Made by a program: the position numbers and the translations under genes
Notes under the pieces: generated by a model
Told to the model about the DNA's origin: nothing
The model's database searches: none
Seen by the model: only the letters and a program-made list of their open reading frames with translations
Shown: in pieces, positions 47,826-58,450 of the stretch
Layout: each line of letters starts with the position of its first letter
How positions within the stretch are numbered: the first letter of the stretch is position 1
NCBI GenBank assembly: GCA_003290165.1
Contig: QNQO01002083.1
Location: forward strand, 1 to 64,000
Origin: Berberis thunbergii
Lineage: Eukaryota > Streptophyta > Magnoliopsida > Ranunculales > Berberidaceae
Length of the DNA: 64,000 bases
Direction: 5' to 3'

Positions 47826-48444
47826 CTCATCTAATGTTGAGAGTGTACCTCAAGTGGAGTGGGTCATTATTCGTTGACATCGATAAATGGACTGCAATGT
47901 TGACTCTCAACTGCAACAATATCAACTTGAAACCTGCCAATCTCACTTTCACTAAACTCATCCATTTCTATATACAAACTTCACCAAAACTGTAACTAAG
48001 GAAGATGAACAGAGAGATAAGACAACAAGACGTTGAAGAGAGGGAGTGAAGCCGGTGTTGGGAGGGAGGAAAAACCATGAATGGAAAATAACTTTGATGG
48101 AAAATAACTTTGATGGAAAATGAAGAAGGGTGGAAGACTTGTTTTCTAGCAAGAGAGAGCAAAAGAAGTGGTAGATAGGGGAGATAGATGATGAAGACGA
48201 GTAAGAAAGGGAAATGAAGGCTGACGTTGATGGCCAACGGTCCTAATTCTGGCGAGATCGGGAGGAGAAGATGGTGGGAGTTGGGTTGGTTGGTGTGACT
48301 GGGGGAGGAGTCGCTGGTTTTGGGAGAAAAGAAAAATAAAAAACATTTTTTTATTATATACTGGTGGTGTCCTTTTGTAGAGGAAAAAAAAAAGTGGATG
48401 ATTGGGTCCATCGGGAGAAGTGGTGGTGTTATTTAGCAGCTGCC
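47826..48444 (-). other. Right terminal region of the MULE
   Basis: Non-coding sequence leading to the right TIR. The minus strand is rich in pyrimidines (TTCTTC, CCTTTC), mirroring the CT-rich leader next to the left TIR (37800-37870). It probably held the transposase promoter. Confidence 0.5.
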
Positions 48445-48465
48445 TTGTTATATTTACAAATTAAT

Positions 48466-48780
48466 AGAAACTACTAAACTAGACCTCTCTCTATCTTCTC
48501 TCTCAAAGCAGCCTTCTTGGCCATTTTTGCAACAGGGGACTTGATGGACTTGGGTTGCTTGGGCTTTGCAGGGGGGGGGGGGGTGTTTCCCACCCACGAC
48601 CTTCTTCACAACCTTGTTAGGCTTAGCAGCAACACATTTGGGCTTGGGCTGAACCTCAACAACTTTGGGCTTTGAGCCCACCTTCTCTATCTTCTTCTTG
48701 TTCTTCTTAGTTGCAACCTTCTTATTCACTTCCTTTTTCCTTGATAAGCTTCCCTTTGCAGCACTGTACAACAAACTCAA
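48466..48780 (-). pseudogene. Linker histone H1-like C-terminal tail, frameshifted
   Basis: From 48780: SAAKGSLSRKKEVNKKVATK, then Lys/Pro/Val-rich KPKVVEVQPKPKCVAAKP and NKVVKKVVGG. The frame breaks at a C/G homopolymer of about 14 bases (48570-48583), after which another frame gives AKPKQPKSIKSPVAKMAKKA, a tail typical of plant H1. The globular domain is not recognisable upstream. It lies immediately outside the MULE. It could instead be another Lys-rich nuclear protein. Confidence 0.55.
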
Positions 48781-50269
48781 TCAAGCAATCTTTTATTTAC
48801 ATTCAACCGGAAACATCAACCATGGTACAACAAGTATAATCAAGCAATATTTGTGTTTTATCTTAAATACCCTAACTCAATCAATTTCAAAAATTGCTTA
48901 TATGATCAATTCAACTAAAAGTTCGTGAAATTTCAAGCTCAATTCGACCAATTGAACAGAACTCAACATCAAAGTTAGATTTAAAAAACTTACCACAGTA
49001 CTGCAGTGGGTGATGGTCTTGGCTTGAATCGAAGGAGCGGCGACAAGAGGGACTACTAAGGTGGCTTTTTTTTTAAGTTCTTAAAAGCTAACTTCTAAAC
49101 GAGCTTCTAAATGAACTGTTTGTTTTTCTTCTGAATGAGTTATTGATTAGAAGTTGTAAAATTAAAAAGTGTTTGTTTTAGGTGCTGGATAAGAACTATT
49201 TGACAGTTTTGTCCCACTAAAAAGACATATACAGGAATTGAGAGATAGAGGGTTGGAAACTCGAAATTATACGATGGTGATCAATTTGTCAAAGCTTTCA
49301 AAACTACATGCTACATAATGAAAACTATATGCTACACAATGAAAACTTTAAAATATACATGAGAGGGAGAGTTGGAGAAATGAAGAAAAACTTGGAAAAT
49401 ACAGAGAAAGAAAACAAAATGAATAGAGAAATGATTTAAGTTTCTTCGTTGAAGAGTCCTTGTAAAGGTAGGTAGAATGACAATGCTTGGTGAAGAGAAT
49501 AATGGTGCGCTGTCAAAATTTAACCCTACTTGTTTTTAAGAAGATGAGGGGCAACAATTGTCATTACAAAATTATTTTAAGATTACTATTGAAATAATTT
49601 TTTAGTCGACACTCAGTGCTAAGTGATCAGCACCTCCCTGTTGCTTACTCCAGTCAAAAGTTCAACTTCTGATCAGAACTAAAAACAAACATTCTAAACA
49701 AGGTGTCCCACTTCTTATTACGACTTTTGACCTTATTCAAAAGGCAAAAAGAAAAATCCTTTAAAGAGAGCAACTCGTAAAGATTTGAAAAAAAATCTAC
49801 AAAAAATTGAACAAAGATTTCAAAAGACTAACCATAACCAAAACAACACAAAATTGAAAGTATTGACGCAACCAATCAAGATAAAAGGGCTTAGCAAAGC
49901 ATGCCCTTCAATTTTGCATCAAGCATCGTTTTGGATCTTTCTTATTGATGTTACTTCACTCCCTCGGCCTTAAACACAAGGACATGATAAACACAAATGC
50001 AACCCATATGCGTATTCTGCTTTCGGTTTTTATCTCAAGAATTACATATGCATGATAGTTTAAGATTACAAGGTGTTGCAGACAATAGAAAACAGGGTAA
50101 GTAGGGATGGGAGTTCTATGCTAATAGAGCATCTCCAATAAGCAAGCTCAAAAGTCAAATATGGGTTTTGATTGAGCTTTGATGGTGCATTTTTATGCTT
50201 TAATGCATGACCTAATGTTCAATAGGTTCAACGATTACATATGCTTTTACGCTTCGGGTCTCAAATGTT
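48781..50269. other. Spacer with no supported gene
   Basis: A+T-rich. Around 49070-49140 and 49655-49740 there are loosely complementary words (CTAACTTCTAAACGAG and TTCAACTTCTGATCAG) that might be decayed ends of a small DNA element, but boundaries and TSD could not be established. Confidence 0.4.
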
Positions 50270-50790
50270 TATTTATTTATTTTTTCTTTTGTATTGAACA
50301 CAAAACAAATTTGGTTACAATTCTCATACTATACTTAAAGTGGTAACCTCGATTTTAATTCTTTTTTGTCCCAAGACCTTGATTTAGTTTCGGCCCAAAA
50401 GATTTTTTTTAAAACATTGACTGACCGGCTATGTTAGATACCTTTGTTCACTTTTTATCTCCTTTCTTTCTACCTGATTGATTAGTTTCTTGTAATTTGT
50501 GGAACTGCACGTGGATGGACCAGAAGAAAAGGAATGTGCACGGGCTAAGATCCAAAAGTTCATTGCAGCATTTTGAGCACAAAATGCATGTAGTGCTGCC
50601 TGAAGTCTGTACATTGGTTATTCTTCTGATTAGATTTAAGCAAGATTTGAAATTCAAGCCATTAAAGAAACTACAACAAATCCAGGAAGCTATTGCTGAT
50701 GTTAACTGCTCTTGTAGCTTTTCATCTTTTCGGGGCATGGAGGAACATAGAAGGATCTTATAATACTAAGCATAACCTTACCATTTTTAG
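50270..50790 (+). pseudogene. CTNNBL1: Second CTNNBL1 3'-terminal fragment
   Basis: Aligns with 32780-33320: end of the last intron, the last exon (VDGPEEKECARAKIQKFIAA, stop at 50574-50576) and 3' UTR. The junction CTGCA|CGTGGATGG shows that about 25 bases, including the acceptor AG and the EYHDNIGD codons, are deleted. The exon could not be spliced normally. It lies next to helicase pseudogene C in convergent orientation. Confidence 0.88.
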
Positions 50791-51198
50791 ATGAATACAA
50801 TGGTCTCTTTGAGGGAGAGCCATGATTGTTTTTTCGACAAGTTATATATAACTTCAGTAAAACCCCAGGCCTCTTCTCCATGCAATCAAATTGTTTTCCA
50901 ATGAATTCCCCAAATAATAAAAACATTTTTATACATTTCATCTTCCTATGATGCATTTTCTTTATTGTGAACATTGTCCTCTTTTCTTTTTAGATTGCTT
51001 ATTGTACTGAGTGTTACCTTTGGCTTTCACTGTAATATCTTTCCTATCTTGTGTAGAAGTTCGAGGATCATCGTTCTACTCATCCTTTCTGTTTTTGTTT
51101 TTCTCAGCAGCATCCTTCGACTTATCTTCCATCCTCTTCTTTGTTTCTTCCAAGTACAGATCATACTGAGATTTAGGATTTTCAAGTAACCATGTCAT

Positions 51199-51450
51199 TA
51201 TAAGAGATGTAACTATATTTTGGTGTATCTCTAATGGATAGAAAGAATCTGATGTATTTGTGCAAGTCCAATAGGTTTATGTGTTTTGTTTGTTTAGGAC
51301 TCTCTGAGTTATCTAGATATGAGTACCTCTTTTTTCATCACCCTTAGGAATAGAAGATTCATAGGCAAGAGTTGTTATGTTTGTATTATTTATACGTTGC
51401 AACTCTGATGAGAAATACACAATTGAGTTCAACATAAATCAATTTCTATA
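51199..51450 (+). repeat. 5' LTR of copia II
   Basis: 252 bp; matches 55893-56150 with scattered substitutions and indels. It ends CAATTTCTATA directly before the PBS. Confidence 0.88.
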
Positions 51451-51514
51451 TGGTATCAGAAAAACATTTATCTCTCCAATATTAATCTTTTTCTCTTTCC
51501 CTCCTTCAACCTTC

Positions 51515-52534
51515 ATGATGTCTATCCCAAACAACACACAAACTATCCTCAACACCAATGAATTTCATCTTATCACAATCAATTCTGCTGCTCAAGCTCC
51601 TCTCAAACTTACTTCTCTCAACTATTCCTCACGGAAGCTCCAATATGAAACCCTCTTCATTGGTTATAATCTCTTTGGGTACATTGATGGCTCTAAACCT
51701 TGTCCGCCAAATACTCTAACTACGAACAATGTCACAACACCAAATCCTGCCCACAGTATTTGGGTTCGGCAAGATCAACTGATCCTCAATACTATCATCA
51801 ACTCTCTATCTCCTACACTTATATCATTTGTTGCTTGTGCCAACACCTCCCGTGAAGCATGGACTATTCTTGCCAATACATATGCCAAACCATCTCGTGG
51901 TCGCATCAAACAAGTCAAGAACCTTCTCAAAAGTCCAAACAAAGGTACCATGAATGTGACTGATTTGATTCATTTTATCAAAGCTCGTGCAGATGAACTT
52001 GCCATCCTAGGAGCACCAATGGATGAAGAAGATCTTACAGCGAAGATTCTGGATGGACTAGGAGACGACTACAAAGAGCTTGTTCGTGTTGTTCAAGCTT
52101 GTGACACCTCAATCACCTTTGATGAGCTCCATGAAAAACTTCTATCCTTTGAAGCATCTCTTCAAGTGCACTCAAAATCTGAGGCACGTCTCCCAATCAC
52201 TGCCAATCCTGCAAATAGGTCAAATACCAGCAACACAAATTGGAGACCACACAAGCTCAACAACAATTGGCGTCCAAATAACTCATCTCCTATGGGTAAC
52301 ACAGGGTGTTGCCCATATACAAATGACATTGGCCGACCACCCATGGTCACCAACTCAGGTGTTCCACCTCGCAACAACCGACCTCCACCACGTCGACATC
52401 AGGGATTCTGTCAAATCTGTGGCATTCAAGGTCACACAGCCAAACGTTGCCCATCATTTTACTTTGTACCAGTCCAACCATTCAACACAGAAGTTCCACC
52501 ACCAAACACCTCGACAACACCTTGGCAGCCATAG
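51515..52534 (+). CDS. Copia II gag
   Basis: A 339-residue product from ATG 51515 (a second ATG follows at once). The gag body contains LNYSSRKLQYETLFIGYNLF, WVRQDQLILNTIINSLSP, AWTILANTYAKPSRGRIKQ and ILDGLGDDYKELV, typical of copia gag of the Retrofit/Ale kind. A zinc knuckle CQICGIQGHTAKRC lies near residue 300. It ends at TAG before the protease. The frame is open throughout, in contrast to the decayed pol. Confidence 0.88.
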   Translation: MMSIPNNTQTILNTNEFHLITINSAAQAPLKLTSLNYSSRKLQYETLFIGYNLFGYIDGSKPCPPNTLTTNNVTTPNPAHSIWVRQDQLILNTIINSLSPTLISFVACANTSREAWTILANTYAKPSRGRIKQVKNLLKSPNKGTMNVTDLIHFIKARADELAILGAPMDEEDLTAKILDGLGDDYKELVRVVQACDTSITFDELHEKLLSFEASLQVHSKSEARLPITANPANRSNTSNTNWRPHKLNNNWRPNNSSPMGNTGCCPYTNDIGRPPMVTNSGVPPRNNRPPPRRHQGFCQICGIQGHTAKRCPSFYFVPVQPFNTEVPPPNTSTTPWQP

Positions 52535-55500
52535 GCTCACCATGCAACAAACACCACCTCCAACAATCCAACTTGGCTACTGGACAGTGGAGCTTCTCAC
52601 CATGTCACCACAGACTTGAGCAACATGTCTCTTCATGCACCTTATATTGGCTCTGATGATGTTATGATTGGTGATGGCACAAATCTCTCATACTAGTTCT
52701 ACCTCTCTTCCCACAACTACCACTACATTTGCTTTAAACAATGTTCTTTGTGTACCAAACATGAAAAATAATTTAATTTCTATATCTCACTTTTGTACTA
52801 CCAACAATGCATCTGTTGAATTCTTACCCTTTTCTTTTCATGTGAAGGATCTTCGCACGAGTACGATTCTTATTAAAGGCGGCACTAAGGATGGAGTTTA
52901 TGAGTGGCAGACTGCAAAATTTGAGTCTTTTCCAATTTTTGCATTATCTCATATCAAAACTACATCATCAAACTGGCATCATCGTTTAGGTCACCTAGCT
53001 TTCCCTATTTTAATGTTCTTTCTAGTTATCATTTGTAATTTTCTTCTCCTATGACAAAAGATTTTTCATGTAATGCATGTTTTTGCAATATAAGTCATAA
53101 GCTGTCTTTTTTCTACTTCACCCCTCATCTCTACACAACCTCTTGAAATACTCTTCTCTGATGTGTGGACTTCTCCTACTGTGTCCCAAGATAGGTTCAA
53201 ATACTATGTCCTATTCATTGATCATTTTACAAAATACATATTGTTTTACCCATTGAAATGAAAATCTGAAGTTCAAGAAGTTTTCAAACGTAGCAAAGCT
53301 ATTGTGGAAAATTATTTTAAACACAAAATTATCACTCTTTATTCTTATCATGAGGGAGAATATATGGGTCTCAAAGATTATATTTCTCTAAATGACATAT
53401 GTTACTTAACCACACCACCACATACACCCGAACATAATGGCTACTCTGGAAGATGACATCATCATATTGTTGAAACTGGCCTTGCATTGCTTTATCATGT
53501 TTCTCTTCCAACTACCTTCTGGTCCCATGCCTTTGCCACTGTTGTCTACTTAGTCAACAAGATGCCTACACATTGGCTAAATTTTTCATTTCCCTACGAA
53601 TTAATTTTTCACAAAAGTCCTAACTATTCTAAACTAAAGGTTTTTTGGTGTTTGTGTTATCCATGGCTTTCTCCGTATACATCACACAAACTTGATCCCA
53701 AGTCTCAACCATGTGTCTTTCTTTGGTATTCATTATCTCAAAGTGCACACTTATGTTTTGAACCATCTACATCAAAAACCTTTGTCTAACGTCATGTTCA
53801 ATTTGTAGAGTCTGTTTTTCCTTACAACTCACTTCACAACAACATTCTGCGTCCCACTTCCACTTCCATTGATACTTGGATTCCCCCCGTCCTTACTGTT
53901 TTCATTCCTATGTTGTCACAGCCGGCTTCTAACGCTCTACCTCGCGCATCCACTCAAGAAATGCCTCCACACGTTGATAATTCACAAGTACCGGATTCAT
54001 CATCACAACACGCAAAATTTGAGCACCAACCAGTTTCTAACACTTCCCCTCAACCTACTGAAACTCAAACCAGCTTGCAACCTCACCAATTTGTTGAAAT
54101 GCAAAATCACAACATCATCACATGACTACCCGAGCCAAAACCACATCACCAAACCAGTTCAAAAACTCAATCTTCACACCACTAAAACCTCCTCCCACAA
54201 TCTTGAACCTACATCCATCTCTTGAGCCCTCAAATATCATAACTGGCGTCAAGTCATGTCCAAAGAGTATGATGCTCTTGTCCGTAATGGAACATGGGAG
54301 CTAGTTTCACCTGATGGTATCAACAATCTCGTTAGTTGTAAATGGATTTATCGTATTAAAAGACTTTCTGATGGTTCTATTACAGGTTTAAAGTTGTTTT
54401 CTTAAAGGCAAGCAGGGTTTTTATAGGATCCCAAAACCCATAAAAATGTCGCGAGCTGGGTTTGAACCCATGACCTAGTGGTACCATCCGCCAAGCTCTA
54501 ACCGTTGAGATGTCATGCCATTGGCTACAGATTTAAAGTTTGCCTTGTGGCAAAAGGCTTTCATCAAATACCAAGAGTGGATTTCCATGAAACCTTTAGT
54601 CCTGTTATTAAGCACACTACCATTAGACTTATGCTTAGTATTGCAGTGAGCAATGACTGGTCATTTTGCCAATTGGAAGTGAACAATGCGTTTTTTTCAA
54701 GGCAGGCTATCTGAAAATGTTTTATGGCTCAACCTCCTGGTTTTGTGGATTATGATCACCCCACATACGTATGTAAGCTCCACAAAGCCATTTATGGTCT
54801 CAAGCAAGCTCCAGAAGCTTGGTATCATGAATTGCACCAATTTCTTCTGGACAAAGGATTCAAGAATTCACACTCAGATACATCTCTTTTTGTTCTAAAA
54901 AGCAACCATCATATATTGTATCTACTAGTATATGTTGATGATACATCCTGGCTGGTAACAGTGATAAACTTGTATCTCAAGTTGTTGATTACATTGCCCA
55001 ATGTTTCTCTCTAAAAGAGCTCGACTCACTTTCTTACTTTCTTGGGGTTGAAGTCATTCCACATCGTCATGGCATTTTTCTTTCACAACGAAGATATATC
55101 CAAGACTTACTTTAAAAAACATCTATGGAAGCTGCCAAACCAATCCTTATTCCCTTACCAACTAGTTCATCAATAGTTTCCTCAATCTCTGGCTCTCCTC
55201 TCTCTGATCCTTCTCAATATCGTACCATAGTTGGAAGCTTACAATACATTTCTATCACACGTTTAGACATTTCTTCCGCAGTAAATAGAATGTCACAGTT
55301 CATGCACAACCAACCACCGAGCATTGGACTATTGTCAAACACATTTTGAGATATCTTTGTGGCACACTGGACAAAGGACTTCTTATCCACCGTGGTTCTT
55401 CTATGTCTCTTCATGTGTTCTTAGATGCAGATTGGGTTGGCAATAAAGATGATTATTCTTCCACTAGTACCTACCTTGTTTATCTTGACCGAAACCTAAT

Positions 55501-55885
55501 TTCTTGGAGTTCAAAGAAACAACAAACAGTTGCTCATTCTTCCACCAAGGCAGAGTATCGCTCTATTGCAACTACTGCTACTGAACTTTGTTGGGTCTGC
55601 TCCTTACTTACAGAACTTGGTGTTATCTTACAAACTTCTCCATTTGTCTACTGTGACAATGTTGGTGCCACCCAGTTAACGTCCAATCCTATCTTTCACT
55701 CACGCATGAGACATGTAGAGGTTGATTATCATTTCATCCGAGATCAAGTACAGTCTGGGCTATTTCATGTGGCTCATGTCTCAATCAATGACCAACTTGC
55801 AGATCTTATTACCAAACCATTATCCACTTTTCAGTTTCAGTTGTTACGAGACAAGATTGGCCTCTCTACTCATGGCCTATCTTGA
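52535..55885 (+). pseudogene. Copia II pol (decayed)
   Basis: In order: protease LLDSGASHHVT (about 52575), the NWHHRLGHLAFP pre-integrase region (about 52972), integrase scraps (FWSHAFATVVYLVNKMPT at 53518-53570), and RT with LVAKGFHQIPRVDFHETFSP (54548-54605), YGLKQAPEAWYHEL and YVDDTSW (about 54930). The end is RNase H with DADWVGNKDDYSSTSTYLVY, SSTKAEYRSIA and YCDNVGATQL, stop at 55883-55885. The RNase H part is open for 180 codons; elsewhere stops and frameshifts are frequent. A SINE interrupts the RT at 54397. Confidence 0.85.
54397..54526 (-). mobile_element. tRNA-derived SINE, copy 2
   Basis: Reverse complement of the family at 18655: 5' end AGCCAATGGCATGACATC at 54526, B-box region GGTTCAAACCC, and a T-rich left end corresponding to the poly-A tail. 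It is flanked by ACAGGTTTAAAGTTG (54382-54396) and ACAGATTTAAAGTTT (54527-54541), a 15-bp TSD with two mismatches. It splits the copia II RT just before CLVAKGF. About 130 bp, shorter than copy 1. Confidence 0.9.
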
Positions 55886-55892
55886 GGGGGCA

Positions 55893-56150
55893 TATAGGAT
55901 ATGTAACCATATTATGGTGTATCTCTAATGGATAAAACAAAATTTGATGTATTTGTATTCAAGTCTAATAGATTTAAGTGTTGTGTTTGTTTTGGACTCT
56001 CTAAGTTATCTAGATATGAGTTGTTACTCTGTTTTGATTTCCCTTAGGAATAGGAGATTCATAAGCATGAGTTGTTATGTTTGTACTACTTATATGTTGC
56101 AACTCTAATAAGAAAGACACAATTGAGTTCAACATAAATCAATCTCTATA
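55893..56150 (+). repeat. 3' LTR of copia II
   Basis: 258 bp; partner of 51199-51450. It begins TATAGGATATGTAACC after the purine tract and ends AATCTCTATA. Confidence 0.88.
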
Positions 56151-56500
56151 ATCATTGAATTCAGACAATAATCCATCCAGTGAGTAGGGCAAAACACTGT
56201 GCAAGTTTAAGGACACCATCATCAAGGAAAACATCACAAAGATCAGGATGATCAATTTTCATTCCTTTCTATCTTGATATGACTATATCTCCCAATCCAT
56301 AGTTGTCACTTTGAAAAGACTTCATTACTGGCCTTAAAAGTTGCGAAGCTACTTCCACCACTGCAATGTTAGTTGGAGCACAAGTAAAGGTTCTGCATTT
56401 CATTTTTAGAACAACCCATAGCAGTGTGCCAACTGTATTTGTTTTACCAGTCCCACGACTCCAGGAGGACCCCAGATAAGCTTGACAATATTCTTGTGAC

Positions 56501-57370
56501 CAGTGGCGGACCCAAAATTTTAGTTAAGGGGGAGCGAAATGACAAATAATTATTAGTTGATAATAATAGTTATCAAGGGCGAAGCCAAAAAAAATTTCCT
56601 ACCCAAGCTAGTAACTAATAAAGAAAATATAACTATCAAATGTACATTGCATATATCAAATTGAATCCAGTGTAGTCCAATTTTCAGCCAAAATAAGGTC
56701 ACAATATCGATAAGCTTAGTAAGGGCAAATGTGTGTAATAACTAGAATATATAACTAAAATCACAAAATAATAGGATAAGTATCTAGTTGAAGCTTAAAA
56801 AAAATTGAAATTTGTTAACATAATAAGAGCCTACTACAATTTCATAGAAAAAAATGGTTTATATGAGCCTCAAATTTTATATAAGTTGGCTAATGACATA
56901 TATTTTCATTGAATCATATAGTTATTATTTTAGATATTAATTTCAAATTTTTTTTGTTGGAGGTTTCATACCACTTGTGAAGGAACAATTCATTTTTTAA
57001 TGTTTGCTACATATAAAATTGCATTGAAAACAAAAAAAAGGGGCAGGTCACAATGATAGATAGTAATTGTTAATCGCCATAAATAAATTATACACTCCAA
57101 GAGGACCGGAAATAAGTTTTTATTAAACTAAACAATTTTTAATGTTTACAATTACTAATAAAATTGTAGTGAAAAAATTAGGCGAGCTCCAAGAGTATTG
57201 AACTTGGGTCTTTTATTAAAAAAATTTAAACTTTCAACCACTACACCAATAAAGAAATGTAAAAATAAGTAAATGAACAATTATCATATTGTATTATACA
57301 TTATATAATTGATTTTTTTTGTAAAGCAAAGTATTTACTAAATATATTTCGAAAGTTGAGGTTGCCCCTG
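56501..57370. mobile_element. Non-autonomous hAT in helicase C
   Basis: 870 bp. Exact 8-bp TSD CTTGTGAC at 56493-56500 and 57371-57378. Left end CAGTGGCGGACCC, right end (reverse complement) CAGGGGCAACC: TIRs match only partly. The interior contains CTTTCAACCACTACACC, a word found inverted near 58610. No transposase. Confidence 0.9.
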
Positions 57371-57545
57371 CTTGTGACTGCATCTACTTGTTGCAGTGCA
57401 GCTCGTGATTGCATCTAATTGTGAATCATTCAAATTGAAAGACTGTAATATATCTTTTAGAGTGAAACAAGTTTCTTGACTGTAGTATTACTTTCATTTT
57501 TGGGTTCTGCATGCAGTACTCTCCATATGTGCATTTTTGTTGTTA

Positions 57546-58205
57546 TATTACTAAGGGTCTTCGTTGGCTGCACCTTTGCCTCTTGTCCACTGAGAACCCG
57601 CAAGGGCGGCGCAACTCTCCTGAATGTGTTCTCTGGTGTCTTCTGGGGACGTGGCTCTTCACTGTTCCCGGTCTCCTTATGCGGGTGAAAGGTTCTATCG
57701 AGTGAGCACCTCCACCATTCGTGCAATTTGATGCATCTGTGTTGACAGTAGATCCACTATGGCGTCCACCGTGGCTGCTGCAGGCACGGAGGTCCGAGGT
57801 TGTTCCACCCATGGTGCCAGTGCCGCCGGTACTGGCGGGGCTCTTCCAATTCGAGCGTTCGAGGGCTCTGGGATGTCTCCATTGTTGCGAAATCTCATTG
57901 TCACCATATATGGATTGTGATGAAGATGATATCACTGTTTTTAAAAGAACTTTGTCGTTCCCCACGGACGACGCCAAACTGATGTAGTCGAACCCAATGT
58001 ACCTGCTGCTGGTATGCCCGTCTTAGGTTGATCCCCAGATACTTGACTGATTAGGCCTTACGGGTGTTGGGCTTGACCATGTGACGTGTGGGTTTAGTAA
58101 GGCGTTGCAATTTGGATCCAACTTTCTGGATTCTGCCAATATGAGCTTAATGTTGTCTAGGCTTTGCCAGATTGGGTGGGCAATCAGGCCCGCTTTACTC
58201 TGCTA
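57546..58205 (-). mobile_element. Gypsy LTR/gag fragment inside helicase C
   Basis: A G+C-richer block in A+T-rich surroundings. On the minus strand, TTTGGCGTCGTCCGTGGGGA (57977-57958) resembles the tRNA-type PBS and start of gypsy elements. It is preceded (58205-57983) by LTR-like sequence and followed by a gag-N-terminus-like open frame with LSTQMHQIARMVEVLTR (about 57695-57750). Ends and TSD were not resolved; helicase C homology resumes on both sides. Confidence 0.6.
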
Positions 58206-58450
58206 ACGAGATTATTGTGACATGCGTACGACGCAAATTAAAAGATGGTTTGGTCTATCATTAGCTACTAAATTCTCAACATTTAGTATTTCACTCGTAG
58301 GTGACTGAGACAAAGCTTTCATGCTTGAAAGCATTATCAACATGTGTTTCCTTAATAAGAGGTTTCTCAAATGATTGAATTGATAGTAATCATGGAGGAA
58401 ATGGAAGAACAAAATCCTTACCGTTATTCATCTTCAAAAACTCCCACTTT

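Larger units (their letters stand above)
37736..48444. mobile_element. Mutator-like element with plant mobile domain gene and transposase
   Basis: 10,709 bp. Left end GGTAGCTGCTAAATAACACC; right end is the reverse complement of GGCAGCTGCTAAATAACACC. Flanks ATGTTATAT (37727-37735) and TTGTTATAT (48445-48453) give a 9-bp TSD with one mismatch, the length typical of Mutator elements. Contents: PMD gene on plus (38198-41124), palindromic repeat array (41400-43790), MULE transposase on minus (46560-44290), plus a MITE and a hAT inserted later. Both genes carry stops and frameshifts, so the element is a non-functional fossil with intact structure. TIR homology is short (about 25 bp) for a Mutator element. 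Confidence 0.9.
51199..56150 (+). mobile_element. Ty1-copia LTR retrotransposon II (decayed)
   Basis: 4952 bp with LTRs 51199-51450 and 55893-56150. The PBS TGGTATCAGA abuts the 5' LTR and a CTTGAGGGGGCA tract precedes the 3' LTR. Flanking GTCAT (51194-51198) and ATCAT (56151-56155) form a 5-bp TSD with one mismatch; removing element and one TSD rejoins helicase C in register. LTRs are visibly more diverged than in copia I, so it is older. LTR ends read TATA..TATA with AGAGAT/ATCTCT inverted repeats rather than TG..CA. The pol has many stops and carries a SINE. Confidence 0.92.
50810..58430 (-). pseudogene. SEN1/UPF1-like helicase, copy C (fragment, split by three insertions)
   Basis: From 58430 down: an exon with ETH, SSMKALSQSPTSEIL (58212-58412), a piece with CRTFTCAPTNIAVVEVASQ and the Walker A region (56156-56500), then MTWLLENPKSQYDLYLEETK and FGEFIGKQFDCMEK (50810-51193). 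Walker A is broken: between GGTCCTCCTGG and GACTGGTAAAAC there are 8 extra bases, AGTCGTGG. It is more diverged than copies A and B. Nothing beyond the charged-insert region remains; Walker B and the C-terminal core are absent. Insertions: copia II (51199-56150), hAT (56501-57370), gypsy fragment (about 57546-58205). Confidence 0.82.

Noticed and set aside
48140..48411. Minus-strand open frames rich in Ser, Pro and Phe
   Set aside because: Pyrimidine-rich MULE terminal region, with no domain or conserved start.
49070..49740. Candidate MITE with loosely complementary ends
   Set aside because: Ends are not clearly inverted repeats and no target duplication was found.
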